NCBI RefSeq assembly: GCF_000379665.1
Contig: NZ_KB903359.1
Location: 1,269,340 to 1,333,339 of the forward strand
Length of the DNA stretch: 64,000 nt
Origin: Butyricimonas synergistica DSM 23225
GTDB taxonomy: Bacteria > Bacteroidota > Bacteroidia > Bacteroidales > Marinifilaceae
Direction of reading: 5' to 3'
Each line of letters begins with the position of its first letter. Position 1 is the first letter of the stretch. The notes below the pieces were generated by a model. It was not told where the DNA came from and made no database searches. It was given only the letters and a program-made list of their open reading frames with translations. The translations under genes and the position numbers were made by a program. Positions 28,101 to 35,840 of this stretch are shown here, in pieces.

Positions 28101-28659
28101 TCTTCGTCTTGAATCCCACGAAAGAAAACACGAGAGTTCCTTTCTCTATCGGTAATTCAAGTACAAACTTTCCTTCATTATTCGTCGCGGTACCGAGCGT
28201 CATCCCTTCCACTTTCACCGTTACCCCCGGCATCGTTTGTTTTTGTACATCCAAAACCACCCCGGAAAGACGGCATACCTTCACGCTTTTTTTAGCTGCC
28301 CTCTTTATTATAACTGTTTTTTCTTCTATCGAGTATTCCAACCCCGTCTTGCGACCGACCAATAGAGAATCGAGCACTTGTTTCAACGTTACGGATTGCA
28401 TTTTTACCGTGATGCCGGTATACCCGCTCAACTCGTCCGAGTTAAACAAAAAATTGTAACGGGTCTGCATGCGCAGACTCTCGATAATCTTAATCAAAGA
28501 AGTGTTTTGAACATCCAAATTCACTTTTACGGCACCCTCTGTTTGTGCCTGAATATTCGTAATGCCCAAGAAACACACGAACAATAAATAAATACCCCAT
28601 CGGGACATTTTCCCTCCCCTGGGAAAATTCCCAAGAAGCTTTTGTCGAATTTCTCTCAT
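25156..28659 (-). CDS. SusC/RagA TonB-linked outer membrane receptor with STN domain (locus 2)
   Basis: The protein has 1167 residues. An atypically long basic N-terminus (MREIRQKLLGNFPRGGKMSR) precedes the signal helix. The STN domain lies near residues 45-110, followed by a carboxypeptidase-like domain (VVLDVQKQTMPGVTVKVEG), a TonB box (LDEVTVIAYG), a plug (LYVIDGIPM, LKDAASAAIYGSRASNGVILITTKKG) and a barrel ending TLGLTVKF. It imports the locus substrate. The STN domain links it to the FecR/ECF pair upstream. Its leader holds a hairpin that is duplicated further upstream together with the start region. Confidence 0.94.
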   Translation of the reverse strand: MREIRQKLLGNFPRGGKMSRWGIYLLFVCFLGITNIQAQTEGAVKVNLDVQNTSLIKIIESLRMQTRYNFLFNSDELSGYTGITVKMQSVTLKQVLDSLLVGRKTGLEYSIEEKTVIIKRAAKKSVKVCRLSGVVLDVQKQTMPGVTVKVEGMTLGTATNNEGKFVLELPIEKGTLVFSFVGFKTKSIPFTAGKELTVTLEEEVSDLDEVTVIAYGERNKRELISSISSVKAKDLEEIPSASFENLLQGHMAGVEVNNVAGSPGGGGTKVSIRGYNSLLQEGINDGSPLYVIDGIPMHSFTSPITGTNTLAELDPSTIESVEVLKDAASAAIYGSRASNGVILITTKKGKMGKAKFSANVSYSSSILPETPTQISGHGERMWHIMMARNERAAYQNENYEYFFPNSYEDVFGKYYGAYDFFWNSGIPMRQGEVIRQLQDSLNPFYNNSTNWWKYAFRTGKILNANIQASGGSENFKYLIGLGWYDEKGIMLGSDFKRVNFISNLNANLRKNMTLDARVYMAYTDRSKGVGYTGFGGGHKIEAFTVDPMRNSTLLPGGGSVVEEEMLKNLSGSVESDLSFNIRGSVALSYEIIKGLKLSANVAMDFVQSQKNAFDPSYLSWDNMSISTGEIGQNMMFQTEELLNYNFDIRKNHHFDLLLGFTYSRWVKNEFSGKGQGSPSDDIHYVLDGFPTIDVSYGTARALQSYRSNSERKLLVSGFGRIAYNYKQKYLTEFTLRKDGSSVFGKDVRWATFPSVAVGWAYSEENFLKDIWWLSYGKLRASWGRSGQQFDQAYLALGTLSIGGNFMGNVGVRPGALLNSKLTWEETDQYDIGLDLDIFDYRLKFKMDYYYKYSKSLLYNVKLPGDVYLLDTQWQNVMEISNEGLELEAFIDIFRESAVKWRAKFNISRNWNRFEKSYTNMDIDGLVVGRSIAGIYTYKDEGIIQDAKELPVYPDQIGNKRPLNFGDQSYPVRAGMRRLTDMNMDGKIDAEDMYYAGSALPVVYGGFANEIKWKNFDLNLMLTYSLGRKIVNAYMEPSLAFDKNFKPILTDYRGKTFWQKPGDVTDYPSLEAGSIGYTGQYSGIVDSQIERVNYMRVKQLTIGYNLPKDIVNKIHLDGVRVFFTGENLLLWTNYSGVDPEVVNPSSGIDNGMNYPLARKLTLGLTVKF

Positions 28660-28670
28660 AAAGTTTTATT

Positions 28671-28728
28671 ATTAATGTGACATTTATATACAACGGGTAC
28701 AGACAACGAGATGGACCAACATCTCGTT
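28671..28728 (-). promoter_or_regulatory. structured susC leader, proximal copy
   Basis: The stem AACGAGATG/CATCTCGTT (28705-28713 with 28720-28728) with loop GACCAA on the plus strand lies 46 bases before the susC ATG. ATTAATGTGAC (28671-28681) stands between hairpin and start. The same arrangement is found again at 28813-28926. On the minus strand the loop reads TTGGTC. Confidence 0.55.
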
Positions 28729-28812
28729 TGCCATATCTCCGTTTATCGATCTTTCTAATTTACTTGCTAGAAGTATGTTCTGCTAATTCCGCACGGCTCT
28801 CGCCCTAATTTT

Positions 28813-28926
28813 TCAAGTTTCTCCTTTGATATTTTGTCGATTTTTTTTCATAGCTTTGTAAACATTAATGTGACTGTTGAAATATACAGCGACTTTGTAC
28901 GCGAGAGATGGACCAACATCTCTCGT
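28813..28926 (-). repeat. duplicated susC leader and start region, distal copy
   Basis: This copy repeats the susC leader: hairpin CGAGAGATG/CATCTCTCG (28902-28910 with 28917-28925) with the same GACCAA loop, then ATTAATGTGAC (28864-28874), then TTTGTCGA beside an ATG at 28851. That ATG opens a 12-codon frame (MKKNRQNIKGET, stop at 28813) like the susC N-terminus MREIRQKLLG. The stem bases differ between copies but still pair. It is either a remnant of a duplicated susC or a leader-peptide unit. Confidence 0.55.
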
Positions 28927-28932
28927 CGTTTT

Positions 28933-30060
28933 TTATCGCTTATGGATAATAACTTTTCTTCCTTCTATCTTATAGGTTATTTCCCCCATTTTTGAGATGA
29001 CACCCAAAGCCTCTTCCAGAGTTTTAGCCCGATCCATATAAATATGGAATTTCATCCCCCGGAACTCCTCGGAATCGTAAACAATCTCCGCATCGTACCA
29101 GCGAGCCAACTCGTCCATGACCTGCTCCAACGATGCATTCTTGAACACGAAATCTCCGTTTTTCCATGCCAAAACGGTCATCAGGTCAGCCTCTCGTACT
29201 GAAAGCGACCGGTCATTCGCCGCGATCTCGCATAACTCGCCGGGTTTCAAAACAATCGAATCACGCCCCGATACGACTTCCACCTTACCGGAAACCAAAG
29301 TAGCGTATGTATTCTGGCTCATGTACGCTTTCACGTTAAACTGGGTACCCAATACCCGAACCGTCCCCCCTAAAAACTCTACCAAGAAAGGACGGTTTTC
29401 ATCCCGGGCAACATTGAAATAAGCCTCTCCGCTTAAAAATATCTTTCGTTTCGCTCCCGTGAAAGAGTTCGGGAATCGTACCCGGGTTTCCGAATTCAAG
29501 ATCACGTTTGTCCCGTCAGCAAGCATTAACGAGTATTCCCCCCCGCAAGGCACGATAATCTCCGTGTATTCCACAACAGCCGTATCGGCAACCTCCTGCT
29601 TTTCCTGTACCACGATATTCTCGTCTACTTTAAACCCGGGGATATTCACTATCGAAGTCGTCGCTGCCGTGATCTGGTGCGTACTCCCGTCCGGCAATAT
29701 CAACTGTACCCCCTTGGAATGAGCCAACCGGGGCAACGCCGCCCGTTCCTCACTTCCATCATTCGTATTTTGCATCAACAAAGCAACACCCGCCACGACT
29801 GCCACGCACGCCGCCACAGTCACCCAACGCCGCCAAGCCATCGTCCGCCGTTTCTGCCGGGGCAATCGCATCCGCCGCCACATCCCCTCGATCCGTTCTT
29901 GCTCCTCCTCTTCATCGAACATCTTTCCCTCGTAGAACATCTCCGCATCATTCAACAATCGCATCCTCTCCTCCGACTCCTCCGCCCAAGCCTTCACCTC
30001 CTGTTGTTCTTCCGCGGAAGCACGTCCTGAAACCACTCGTTTAATCTTATCTATTTCCAT
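28933..30060 (-). CDS. FecR-family anti-sigma factor (locus 2)
   Basis: The protein has about 375 residues. The ATG at 30060 (MEIDKIKRVVSGRASAEEQ) is chosen; an in-frame start at 30114 only adds a tail unlike the family. The N-terminal anti-sigma segment has the typical EEQQEVKAWAEES. One membrane span (WVTVAACVAVVAGVALLM, near residue 80) precedes the periplasmic FecR domain (LMLADGTNVILNSETRVRFP, LSGEAYFNVARDENRPF, VLGTQFNVKAY). A DUF4974 C-terminal domain (FVFKNASLEQVMDELARWYD) ends it. It relays the signal from the SusC STN domain to the ECF factor. Confidence 0.92.
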   Translation of the reverse strand: MEIDKIKRVVSGRASAEEQQEVKAWAEESEERMRLLNDAEMFYEGKMFDEEEEQERIEGMWRRMRLPRQKRRTMAWRRWVTVAACVAVVAGVALLMQNTNDGSEERAALPRLAHSKGVQLILPDGSTHQITAATTSIVNIPGFKVDENIVVQEKQEVADTAVVEYTEIIVPCGGEYSLMLADGTNVILNSETRVRFPNSFTGAKRKIFLSGEAYFNVARDENRPFLVEFLGGTVRVLGTQFNVKAYMSQNTYATLVSGKVEVVSGRDSIVLKPGELCEIAANDRSLSVREADLMTVLAWKNGDFVFKNASLEQVMDELARWYDAEIVYDSEEFRGMKFHIYMDRAKTLEEALGVISKMGEITYKIEGRKVIIHKR

Positions 30061-30505
30061 GATAATTTTACTGTCTTTTATATAAAGACAACAATACGGG
30101 AAAATGGGGGACAAAAATAATTGAAAATTGAAAGTTGAAAATTGAAAATGAAGGAGAAAAAATCATATAATAAGCTGTATAACAAGATATTTAATCTAAA
30201 TATATAAAAAAACTTGAATCCTATTTTCATTAAATCAAATATGAAATCCCTTAGAAAATCAATGGTAATCCCATGGTAATACTCTCCCTCCACAGAAGCC
30301 TCTCCCAACCACCTCCATAGCACAGATATACGGTAATAGGGTTGATATGTCGAGGCAACGAAGAGGCATCGGAGAGGAGAGATTATTACCCGGGTAACAG
30401 GGTAGAAATACAAGGGATAATCATGAAATTGAGAATCATTAAATCACAGAATAGATACACGCCTCGTGCAACTGGAATCTACAATCTAAAATTTAAAACC
30501 TAAAA
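30061..30505. other. gene-free stretch between ECF sigma and fecR of locus 2
   Basis: These 445 bases hold no credible gene. Visible are AT-rich near-repeats of TTGAAAAT (about 30119-30150), a repeated ATGGTAAT pair near 30261-30280, and a 12-bp palindrome TTACCCGGGTAA (30386-30397). The spacing makes separate transcription of sigma and fecR likely, unlike in locus 1 where 40 bases separate them. Confidence 0.45.
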
Positions 30506-31084
30506 TCACACGATTCCCTTCACGATCATAAAAGCATAAAGCAAGGGCAAAGATTCCCGGATAAATTTATAGGCTCGTTTCACGTGTGTATGAATGGTAA
30601 CCTCCGAAACTTTGAGTTCCCGGGCGATCTCCTTATAACTCATATTTTGAAAAATTTTCATTTCCAACACCTTACGTTGTTGATCTGGCAATTTTTGCAA
30701 ACATTCCTGCACTTTGTCAAATAAAGCACTGTCGTCCTCGTACTCCAAAGTCCCGACATAAATTAACGCCTCAGTCAATTTAGTCCTGTTGGAATCTTCC
30801 ACTTGAAGATGCTTGTAATAGTTCAGACAGGAATGTTTCACGGAAGAATAAAGATAACTGCTAATATTCGTATCGTCCGGCAGAGAGGATGCCATCGTCC
30901 ACAAGCGCATAAAAGTATCCTGCACGATATCTTCCGCCGTGTCCGCGTTCATGGTATAGGCTAAAGCGAACCGGAACAAACCGGGACTCATCTCCCGGAA
31001 GACCCGTTCAAAAACTTCATTCGAGTTGTTCTTCAAGCCATTGATCCAATCCTCATCTGCTGTATCTTGCCCGTTACACCTCAT
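30506..31084 (-). CDS. ECF RNA polymerase sigma factor (locus 2)
   Basis: The protein has 192 residues. Region 2 shows AEDIVQDTFMRLWTMAS, then SYLYSSVKHSCLNYYKHL. Region 4 shows LPDQQRKVLEMKIFQNMSYKEIARELKVSEVTIHTHVKRA. It belongs to the Bacteroidota sigma-70 group linked to FecR and SusC. The start codon stands three bases from a perfect palindrome that encloses its promoter, suggesting tight control of the factor itself. Confidence 0.92.
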   Translation of the reverse strand: MRCNGQDTADEDWINGLKNNSNEVFERVFREMSPGLFRFALAYTMNADTAEDIVQDTFMRLWTMASSLPDDTNISSYLYSSVKHSCLNYYKHLQVEDSNRTKLTEALIYVGTLEYEDDSALFDKVQECLQKLPDQQRKVLEMKIFQNMSYKEIARELKVSEVTIHTHVKRAYKFIRESLPLLYAFMIVKGIV

Positions 31085-31087
31085 ATT

Positions 31088-31139
31088 TGGGTAAATAATT
31101 TTTTCAAAAGTAGAAAAAATTATTTACCCAAGCAACAAA
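31088..31139 (-). promoter_or_regulatory. promoter inside a perfect 18-bp inverted repeat, upstream of the locus 2 sigma gene
   Basis: TGGGTAAATAATTTTTTC (31088-31105) is repeated inverted at 31113-31130 without mismatch. On the minus strand the centre holds TACTTTTG (31112-31105), which fits the -7 consensus, and TTG (31135-31133) stands 20 bases before it; TTTG at 31139-31136 is an alternative with 23 bases. The arms would flank the initiation region like an operator. The same repeat could form an RNA hairpin that ends the upstream ABC operon (stop at 31141). Confidence 0.6.
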
Positions 31140-31140
31140 T

Positions 31141-33483
31141 TTATTTCCCTTTCCTTCGGATCAGTACCAGTATCCCCAGCAAGAGGAGCAATGCCGGCAA
31201 TATCCACTTCAACACGATTTGCAAGGTTCCCCCGGCATCCATACCCAGGTTCAACGTGTTGTCTATCGGATCGGGACGGGTGGTGTCTACCGGTAATTCC
31301 TCGTAAGACAACCAGTCGAACATCGACATAATCAAATCCCCATTCGCCGACGATATCCCCCGGCGGGTAGTGGACAACTCACCCATACTGAAACAGTCGG
31401 CATCCCCGAGCACGATAATCCGTTGTTGTTTCCCGGCTTGTTCACGTTCCAACCCGACCATTGTGGTTTTCACCCCTTCACGTTCCCCCGCTTTCGGGTT
31501 CAGGCGTGCCGTGTCATTCACGAAATCGATCGTTTCCAATTCATTCCAACTGGCGGAATCCCGTCCCTGGAACAAGGGTATTACACGAAATCCTTTTTCA
31601 GCTTTCTGCTCAATAGCCAAAGCACCCGGCATAACCAAAGATGCGGGACGACGCCCCGTGTTCGTGTTCACGTACAAACTTTTCCATAGACGGGATATAT
31701 CCTGAGCCTCTTTCGTCGCCCGACAAAGGAACAAATGGGCAGGATACTCGTCAATTTGCCTTTGAACCAAGATGCCCGGCTCAAAACTCAATCCTAAATA
31801 TTCCATCAAAGGCATCAAGTGGGAATAAGTCTTCGGTTTCCCGGCAATCACCAGATTTTTTCCGCTTTCCACGTAACGATACAGTATTTCCAACTCTTCA
31901 CGCGTGAAAGGTTCCAACGGCTCAGCCACAACAAGTACATCCAAGCTGTCCAATACCCCCGGGTTACGTTTCAAGTTCACGTCGGTCACGTCAAATCCTT
32001 GATTTAACAACGACTTCCGATACATTTTCTCGGCAACCATATAAGAATAATCCCGGTTCTTATCCCCGATGATCGAGCGGGCACCATGATCCGACAGGAA
32101 CCCCACTTGAGGCAACTTCATCGCGATTCGTTTCAACGCCGCGGAAATCTCCGTTTCACTCGGAAGACGGTTCATATCGGCATATACCCGTAGAAAGGTC
32201 TTCTGCCCGTTATCCCGCTCTATCAAAGCCACGAAACGGTAACCTTCATCACTCAAATCAATATTTTTATCCACTTCTTCCCGTGCCAGTTCTTCGGGAG
32301 AAAGATATTTTCCCAACCGGGTACCTTGCAATTTAGCCGCATCTTTGGCTGCCTCGTACAGGGTCTTTTCCGGGTACCGTTTTTTAAAACCCTCCGTCAT
32401 CGTGTCCGCATAATAATAAAAGACATAATCGAGTTTCGTTTCCGGCTTGAAACGGATATACCGCTCGTAACGGGCGATGTCATTATTGATTCCTTTCGTC
32501 GTTATGCTATGAATACTCCCGAAGAGATTCACGTAAGTTGTAATCTTCAATCCTCCATCCAATTGTGCCACGATATCCTGGCTGGCTCGCGTCAAAGTAT
32601 TGCTCTTCGTGCGCGTGGAATCATGATACCATTTCATGGTCGGGCGGGAAGTCAGATACCCCAAGAACACCGCCACGAGGAATACCCCAAGATAACGGGC
32701 AGCTTTCCCGGTAAAAGAACAGCTTTCCCGACACAATTGCAATTTCAATATCGCAAAACACAAGAACATCACGCTCATGAGCACGAAATACAAAATATCT
32801 TCACTACAAATCAACCCTCTTATAAATGCATTTGCCCTACCGCCAAGCGACAACCAATACGTGAGTTCCCGCACGAAAGCGAATTCCTGCCAGATACCGG
32901 AAACCAGATTCAACAAGGTCAACAAGGCAAACATTCCTATTGCCGCCACGATCGGGTAAGTGGTCAACGTCGACATAAACAACCCGATGGCAGCGTACAA
33001 CCCGAACAAAAAATACAATCCCAACAATCCCGTCAACACCGCCGACCAATCGAACGACTCCACGAGGCACCCGGCTATCAACACGTAAACCAACATGAAC
33101 GCCATCATTAACAAGCCGTACAACATGATTCCCAAGTATTTCCCGAGCACGATGTGCCTGCCCGTGATCGGGGCGGAGAAAAGTAACTTGATCGATCCCC
33201 GGTTAAATTCCTGGCTAATCAGTCCCATGGTCAACAAAGGCATCAACAAATATAGAAACTGGCTCACTTTAGCCCACAATCCCCCGAAAGGAGAATAAAA
33301 TATCACCCTAGATATAGCGAACAAACCCCGGCTTCCAAGCTCTTGCCGCCTTGCCAGCATCTCCATCATATCGGCAAATCCCATGCCTGTCATAAACACG
33401 AAAAGAACGAGTAGAAGCCACGCTACCGGCGAGTAAAAAAGATTTGATAACTCCAGACGGGCTATCCTGTATATTGCTCTCAT
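31141..33483 (-). CDS. fused ABC-2 permease and GldG-like auxiliary protein
   Basis: The protein has 780 residues. Residues 1-245 form six membrane helices of an ABC-2 permease (GldF-like; LFYSPVAWLLLVLFVFMTG, then a segment with FNRGSIKLLFSAPIT). After another helix near 275-290 comes a large extracytoplasmic GldG-like/ABC_transp_aux domain (YRFVALIERDNGQKTFLRVY, VGFLSDHGARS, LDVLVVAEPLEPFTREE). The last helix is near 755-775. In gliding Flavobacteria GldF and GldG are separate; here they are one chain. With the ATPase 23 bases upstream it forms an exporter of unknown substrate. It need not imply gliding. Confidence 0.88.
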   Translation of the reverse strand: MRAIYRIARLELSNLFYSPVAWLLLVLFVFMTGMGFADMMEMLARRQELGSRGLFAISRVIFYSPFGGLWAKVSQFLYLLMPLLTMGLISQEFNRGSIKLLFSAPITGRHIVLGKYLGIMLYGLLMMAFMLVYVLIAGCLVESFDWSAVLTGLLGLYFLFGLYAAIGLFMSTLTTYPIVAAIGMFALLTLLNLVSGIWQEFAFVRELTYWLSLGGRANAFIRGLICSEDILYFVLMSVMFLCFAILKLQLCRESCSFTGKAARYLGVFLVAVFLGYLTSRPTMKWYHDSTRTKSNTLTRASQDIVAQLDGGLKITTYVNLFGSIHSITTKGINNDIARYERYIRFKPETKLDYVFYYYADTMTEGFKKRYPEKTLYEAAKDAAKLQGTRLGKYLSPEELAREEVDKNIDLSDEGYRFVALIERDNGQKTFLRVYADMNRLPSETEISAALKRIAMKLPQVGFLSDHGARSIIGDKNRDYSYMVAEKMYRKSLLNQGFDVTDVNLKRNPGVLDSLDVLVVAEPLEPFTREELEILYRYVESGKNLVIAGKPKTYSHLMPLMEYLGLSFEPGILVQRQIDEYPAHLFLCRATKEAQDISRLWKSLYVNTNTGRRPASLVMPGALAIEQKAEKGFRVIPLFQGRDSASWNELETIDFVNDTARLNPKAGEREGVKTTMVGLEREQAGKQQRIIVLGDADCFSMGELSTTRRGISSANGDLIMSMFDWLSYEELPVDTTRPDPIDNTLNLGMDAGGTLQIVLKWILPALLLLLGILVLIRRKGK

Positions 33484-33506
33484 AATTTTTCCTCCATTTT
33501 AAATGA

Positions 33507-34427
33507 TTATTTCCCAGACAATTTAGCGAACACGGCTTCCATCGAGCTTTTCTCTACCCTAATTTCCGTCATCTCCCATCCCCGAGCCACGCTTTCACGG
33601 ATGACTAGCTTAATCGTATCCCGGTCACCATCATACATCAAACGGACACCGTGGCTTCCCTCGCTCTCCGCTCTCCTGATGCCGGGAATCGTCATCAATT
33701 CATCCGGCAACGGGGGCAAATCGAAAGTAGCGTAAAGTGTGTTCGGCTCGATATAATTGTCAAATTCCTCCACGCTGCCGGAGAAAACAACCCGTCCGTG
33801 TTCAATCATCTTGATCGTGGAACAAGTAGCTTGCACCTCCGACAAAATATGCGTCGAGAGCATCACGGTACGTTCCTCTGCAATGTCCCGGATCAACTGG
33901 CGTACTTCCAATATCTGGTTCGGGTCTAACCCGTTCGTCGGCTCGTCCAGCACCACGAACTTCGGATCGTGCAGGATAGCCTGTGCGATACCCACGCGTT
34001 GCTGGTAACCTCCTGAAAGATTACGTAACAAACGGTCTTTCATGTGTGTAATCCCGCAACGTTCTTCCGCCTCCCCGATTGCCGTCTTGATCTTTTTCCG
34101 ATCCATCCAGTGTATCTCCGCGCAAAAATGCAGGTACTCGTCCACCGTCAAATCCGGGTAGAGAGGTGGTTTTTGTGGTAAAAAACCGATATATTTCCGT
34201 GCCGCCACCGGATGTTTCAGCGTGTCGATCCCGTTAATAAATACTTTTCCCTGAGTTTGTTTCAACACACCGCAAATAATATTCATCGTCGTCGACTTCC
34301 CCGCCCCGTTCGAACCCAACAACCCCACCACTCCGGAGCCGTCGATCTCGAAACTAATGTCCTCGATCGCCCATTGTGTCGTGTAACGATGGTACAAATG
34401 TTCAACTTTTACAATTGGATTTTCCAT
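33507..34427 (-). CDS. ABC transporter ATP-binding protein, GldA-like
   Basis: The protein has 306 residues. Walker A GSNGAGKST, Q-loop GFLPQKPPLYPDLTV, signature LSGGYQQRVGIAQAI, Walker B FVVLDEPTNGLDP and switch His in STHILSEVQ are all present. The C-terminal 80 residues follow the extended tail of GldA/CcmA-type ATPases. It powers the permease/GldG fusion encoded 23 bases downstream. All catalytic residues are intact. Confidence 0.93.
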   Translation of the reverse strand: MENPIVKVEHLYHRYTTQWAIEDISFEIDGSGVVGLLGSNGAGKSTTMNIICGVLKQTQGKVFINGIDTLKHPVAARKYIGFLPQKPPLYPDLTVDEYLHFCAEIHWMDRKKIKTAIGEAEERCGITHMKDRLLRNLSGGYQQRVGIAQAILHDPKFVVLDEPTNGLDPNQILEVRQLIRDIAEERTVMLSTHILSEVQATCSTIKMIEHGRVVFSGSVEEFDNYIEPNTLYATFDLPPLPDELMTIPGIRRAESEGSHGVRLMYDGDRDTIKLVIRESVARGWEMTEIRVEKSSMEAVFAKLSGK

Positions 34428-34607
34428 ACATACGATTTTAATTCATAACTTTGATCCGGCATCTATTTCACGAGCCTTGTTTTTTTATAACACTTCAACG
34501 ACAAAAAAGTACCGACCCGTGACGCGGACTCCCCCGACAATGGCGATAAGATTACTAAAAGAAAAGTAAAAAAACCTTACACCGGGAAACGTCGTGAAAA
34601 GAAATGA

Positions 34608-34615
34608 TAACTTTG
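34608..34615 (+). promoter_or_regulatory. -7 box (TAACTTTG) for the metallophosphoesterase gene
   Basis: TAACTTTG fits TAnnTTTG and stands 30 bases before the ATG at 34646. A canonical -33 is not seen. Confidence 0.4.
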
Positions 34616-34645
34616 GACGATCACTTATAAAACTCACGAACGGGT

Positions 34646-35815
34646 ATGATTAAAAAACTATCGATTTACTTTATTCTTTTGCTGGTACTGCCGGACATTT
34701 ATATTTACAAGTTATACATCAAGAAACACGTGGCAAGCGGACGCAGCCGGGAACTCTGGTTCGTGCCCTCGGCGGTGCTGTTGCTCGGGCTGCTGTGGAT
34801 ATTGCTCTTCTCGCGGGGAGGGCATGGCGGGCAAGCGTTTATCGGGGGTTTCGTCATTGCCTATCTGGCGGTAGCACTGCCGAAGGTAGTATTTTCCCTT
34901 TGCTCGCTGGTCGACCTGCCCGTGAGGCGGCTGCTGAAGCTGCATTCCCATCCCTTCGCGTGGCTGGGCGTGGTAGCGGGAGCCGCCACGATGCTGGTGA
35001 TTCTTTATGGCACGTTCCTCGGGCGGAAACAGTTCGAGGTGAAACAGGTCGTGTTCGCCTCCCCGGATCTCCCGGCGGCTTTCGACGGCTACCGGGTGGC
35101 ACAAATCTCGGACATTCACGCCGGGAGCTGGCGCGGGGACAGAAAGTCGCTGCAAAAAGCGGTCGATCTCGTCAACGCCCAACAAGCCGACCTCATCGTG
35201 TTCACCGGCGACCTCGTGAATAATATGGCGACAGAACTCGACCCCGTGCAGGACATCCTTGCGGGCTTCAAGGCTCCCGACGGTGTTTACTCCGTCCTCG
35301 GGAACCATGATTACAGTCCTTACCACCATTGGGAAAATGAAAAAGCCCGCTGGGAAAACCTGAAAGAACTGAAGAAACGGCAAGCAGCCATGGGTTGGCA
35401 CCTGCTGGACAACAGGCACGTGAAACTGCACCGCGGCACGGACAGCATTACCCTCGTCGGCGTCGGCGACGACGGGGGAAGGATGCTTCCCCGGTACAGC
35501 GACCTCCGGCTGGCAACACTGGGCACGGAAGCAACCGCCTTCAAGCTATTGCTAAGCCATACCCCCACGCACTGGCACCGGGAAGTACTCGCCTCGGGAA
35601 TTGACCTCACCCTCTCCGGTCACACCCACGCCATGCAATTCGCCCTCGGTCGACTCTCCCCGTCCGCCCTCCTCTACCCCGAATGGAGCGGGCTGTACAC
35701 GGAGGGCAAGCAAGGATTGTACGTCAACGTGGGACTGGGCTATATCGGGCTTATGCCCCTCCGCTTCGGGGCATGGCCGGAGGTGACGGTAATCACGCTA
35801 AAGAAATCCCCGTGA
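34646..35815 (+). CDS. membrane-anchored metallophosphoesterase
   Basis: The protein has 389 residues. Four hydrophobic helices span residues 5-135, then the calcineurin-like domain carries its metal ligands in order: DIHAGSW, GDLVNN, GNHDY, a His in LLSHTPTHW, and GHTHAMQ. It belongs to the YaeI/YkuE-type cytosolic-face or periplasmic phosphoesterases; some act on lipid A intermediates (UDP-diacylglucosamine) but this one cannot be assigned. The gene is distinctly GC-rich compared with the SusCD loci. It stands alone, divergent from the ABC operon. Confidence 0.88.
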   Translation: MIKKLSIYFILLLVLPDIYIYKLYIKKHVASGRSRELWFVPSAVLLLGLLWILLFSRGGHGGQAFIGGFVIAYLAVALPKVVFSLCSLVDLPVRRLLKLHSHPFAWLGVVAGAATMLVILYGTFLGRKQFEVKQVVFASPDLPAAFDGYRVAQISDIHAGSWRGDRKSLQKAVDLVNAQQADLIVFTGDLVNNMATELDPVQDILAGFKAPDGVYSVLGNHDYSPYHHWENEKARWENLKELKKRQAAMGWHLLDNRHVKLHRGTDSITLVGVGDDGGRMLPRYSDLRLATLGTEATAFKLLLSHTPTHWHREVLASGIDLTLSGHTHAMQFALGRLSPSALLYPEWSGLYTEGKQGLYVNVGLGYIGLMPLRFGAWPEVTVITLKKSP

Positions 35816-35840
35816 CAATTTTCCGTCGCTTGGATTTTGT

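Noticed and set aside
30078-30413. Open frame of 111 codons between the ECF sigma gene and fecR
   Set aside because: Runs across AT-rich repeats and the fecR start region; residues are unlike a folded protein.
3235-31084. Interpretation of loci 1 and 2 as polysaccharide utilisation loci
   Set aside because: No glycoside hydrolase, polysaccharide lyase, sulfatase or hybrid two-component regulator is present; peptidase and thioredoxin genes point elsewhere.
34712-35431. Long antisense frame of 239 codons in the metallophosphoesterase gene
   Set aside because: The sense strand carries all metal-binding motifs of a metallophosphoesterase; high GC makes antisense frames long by chance.
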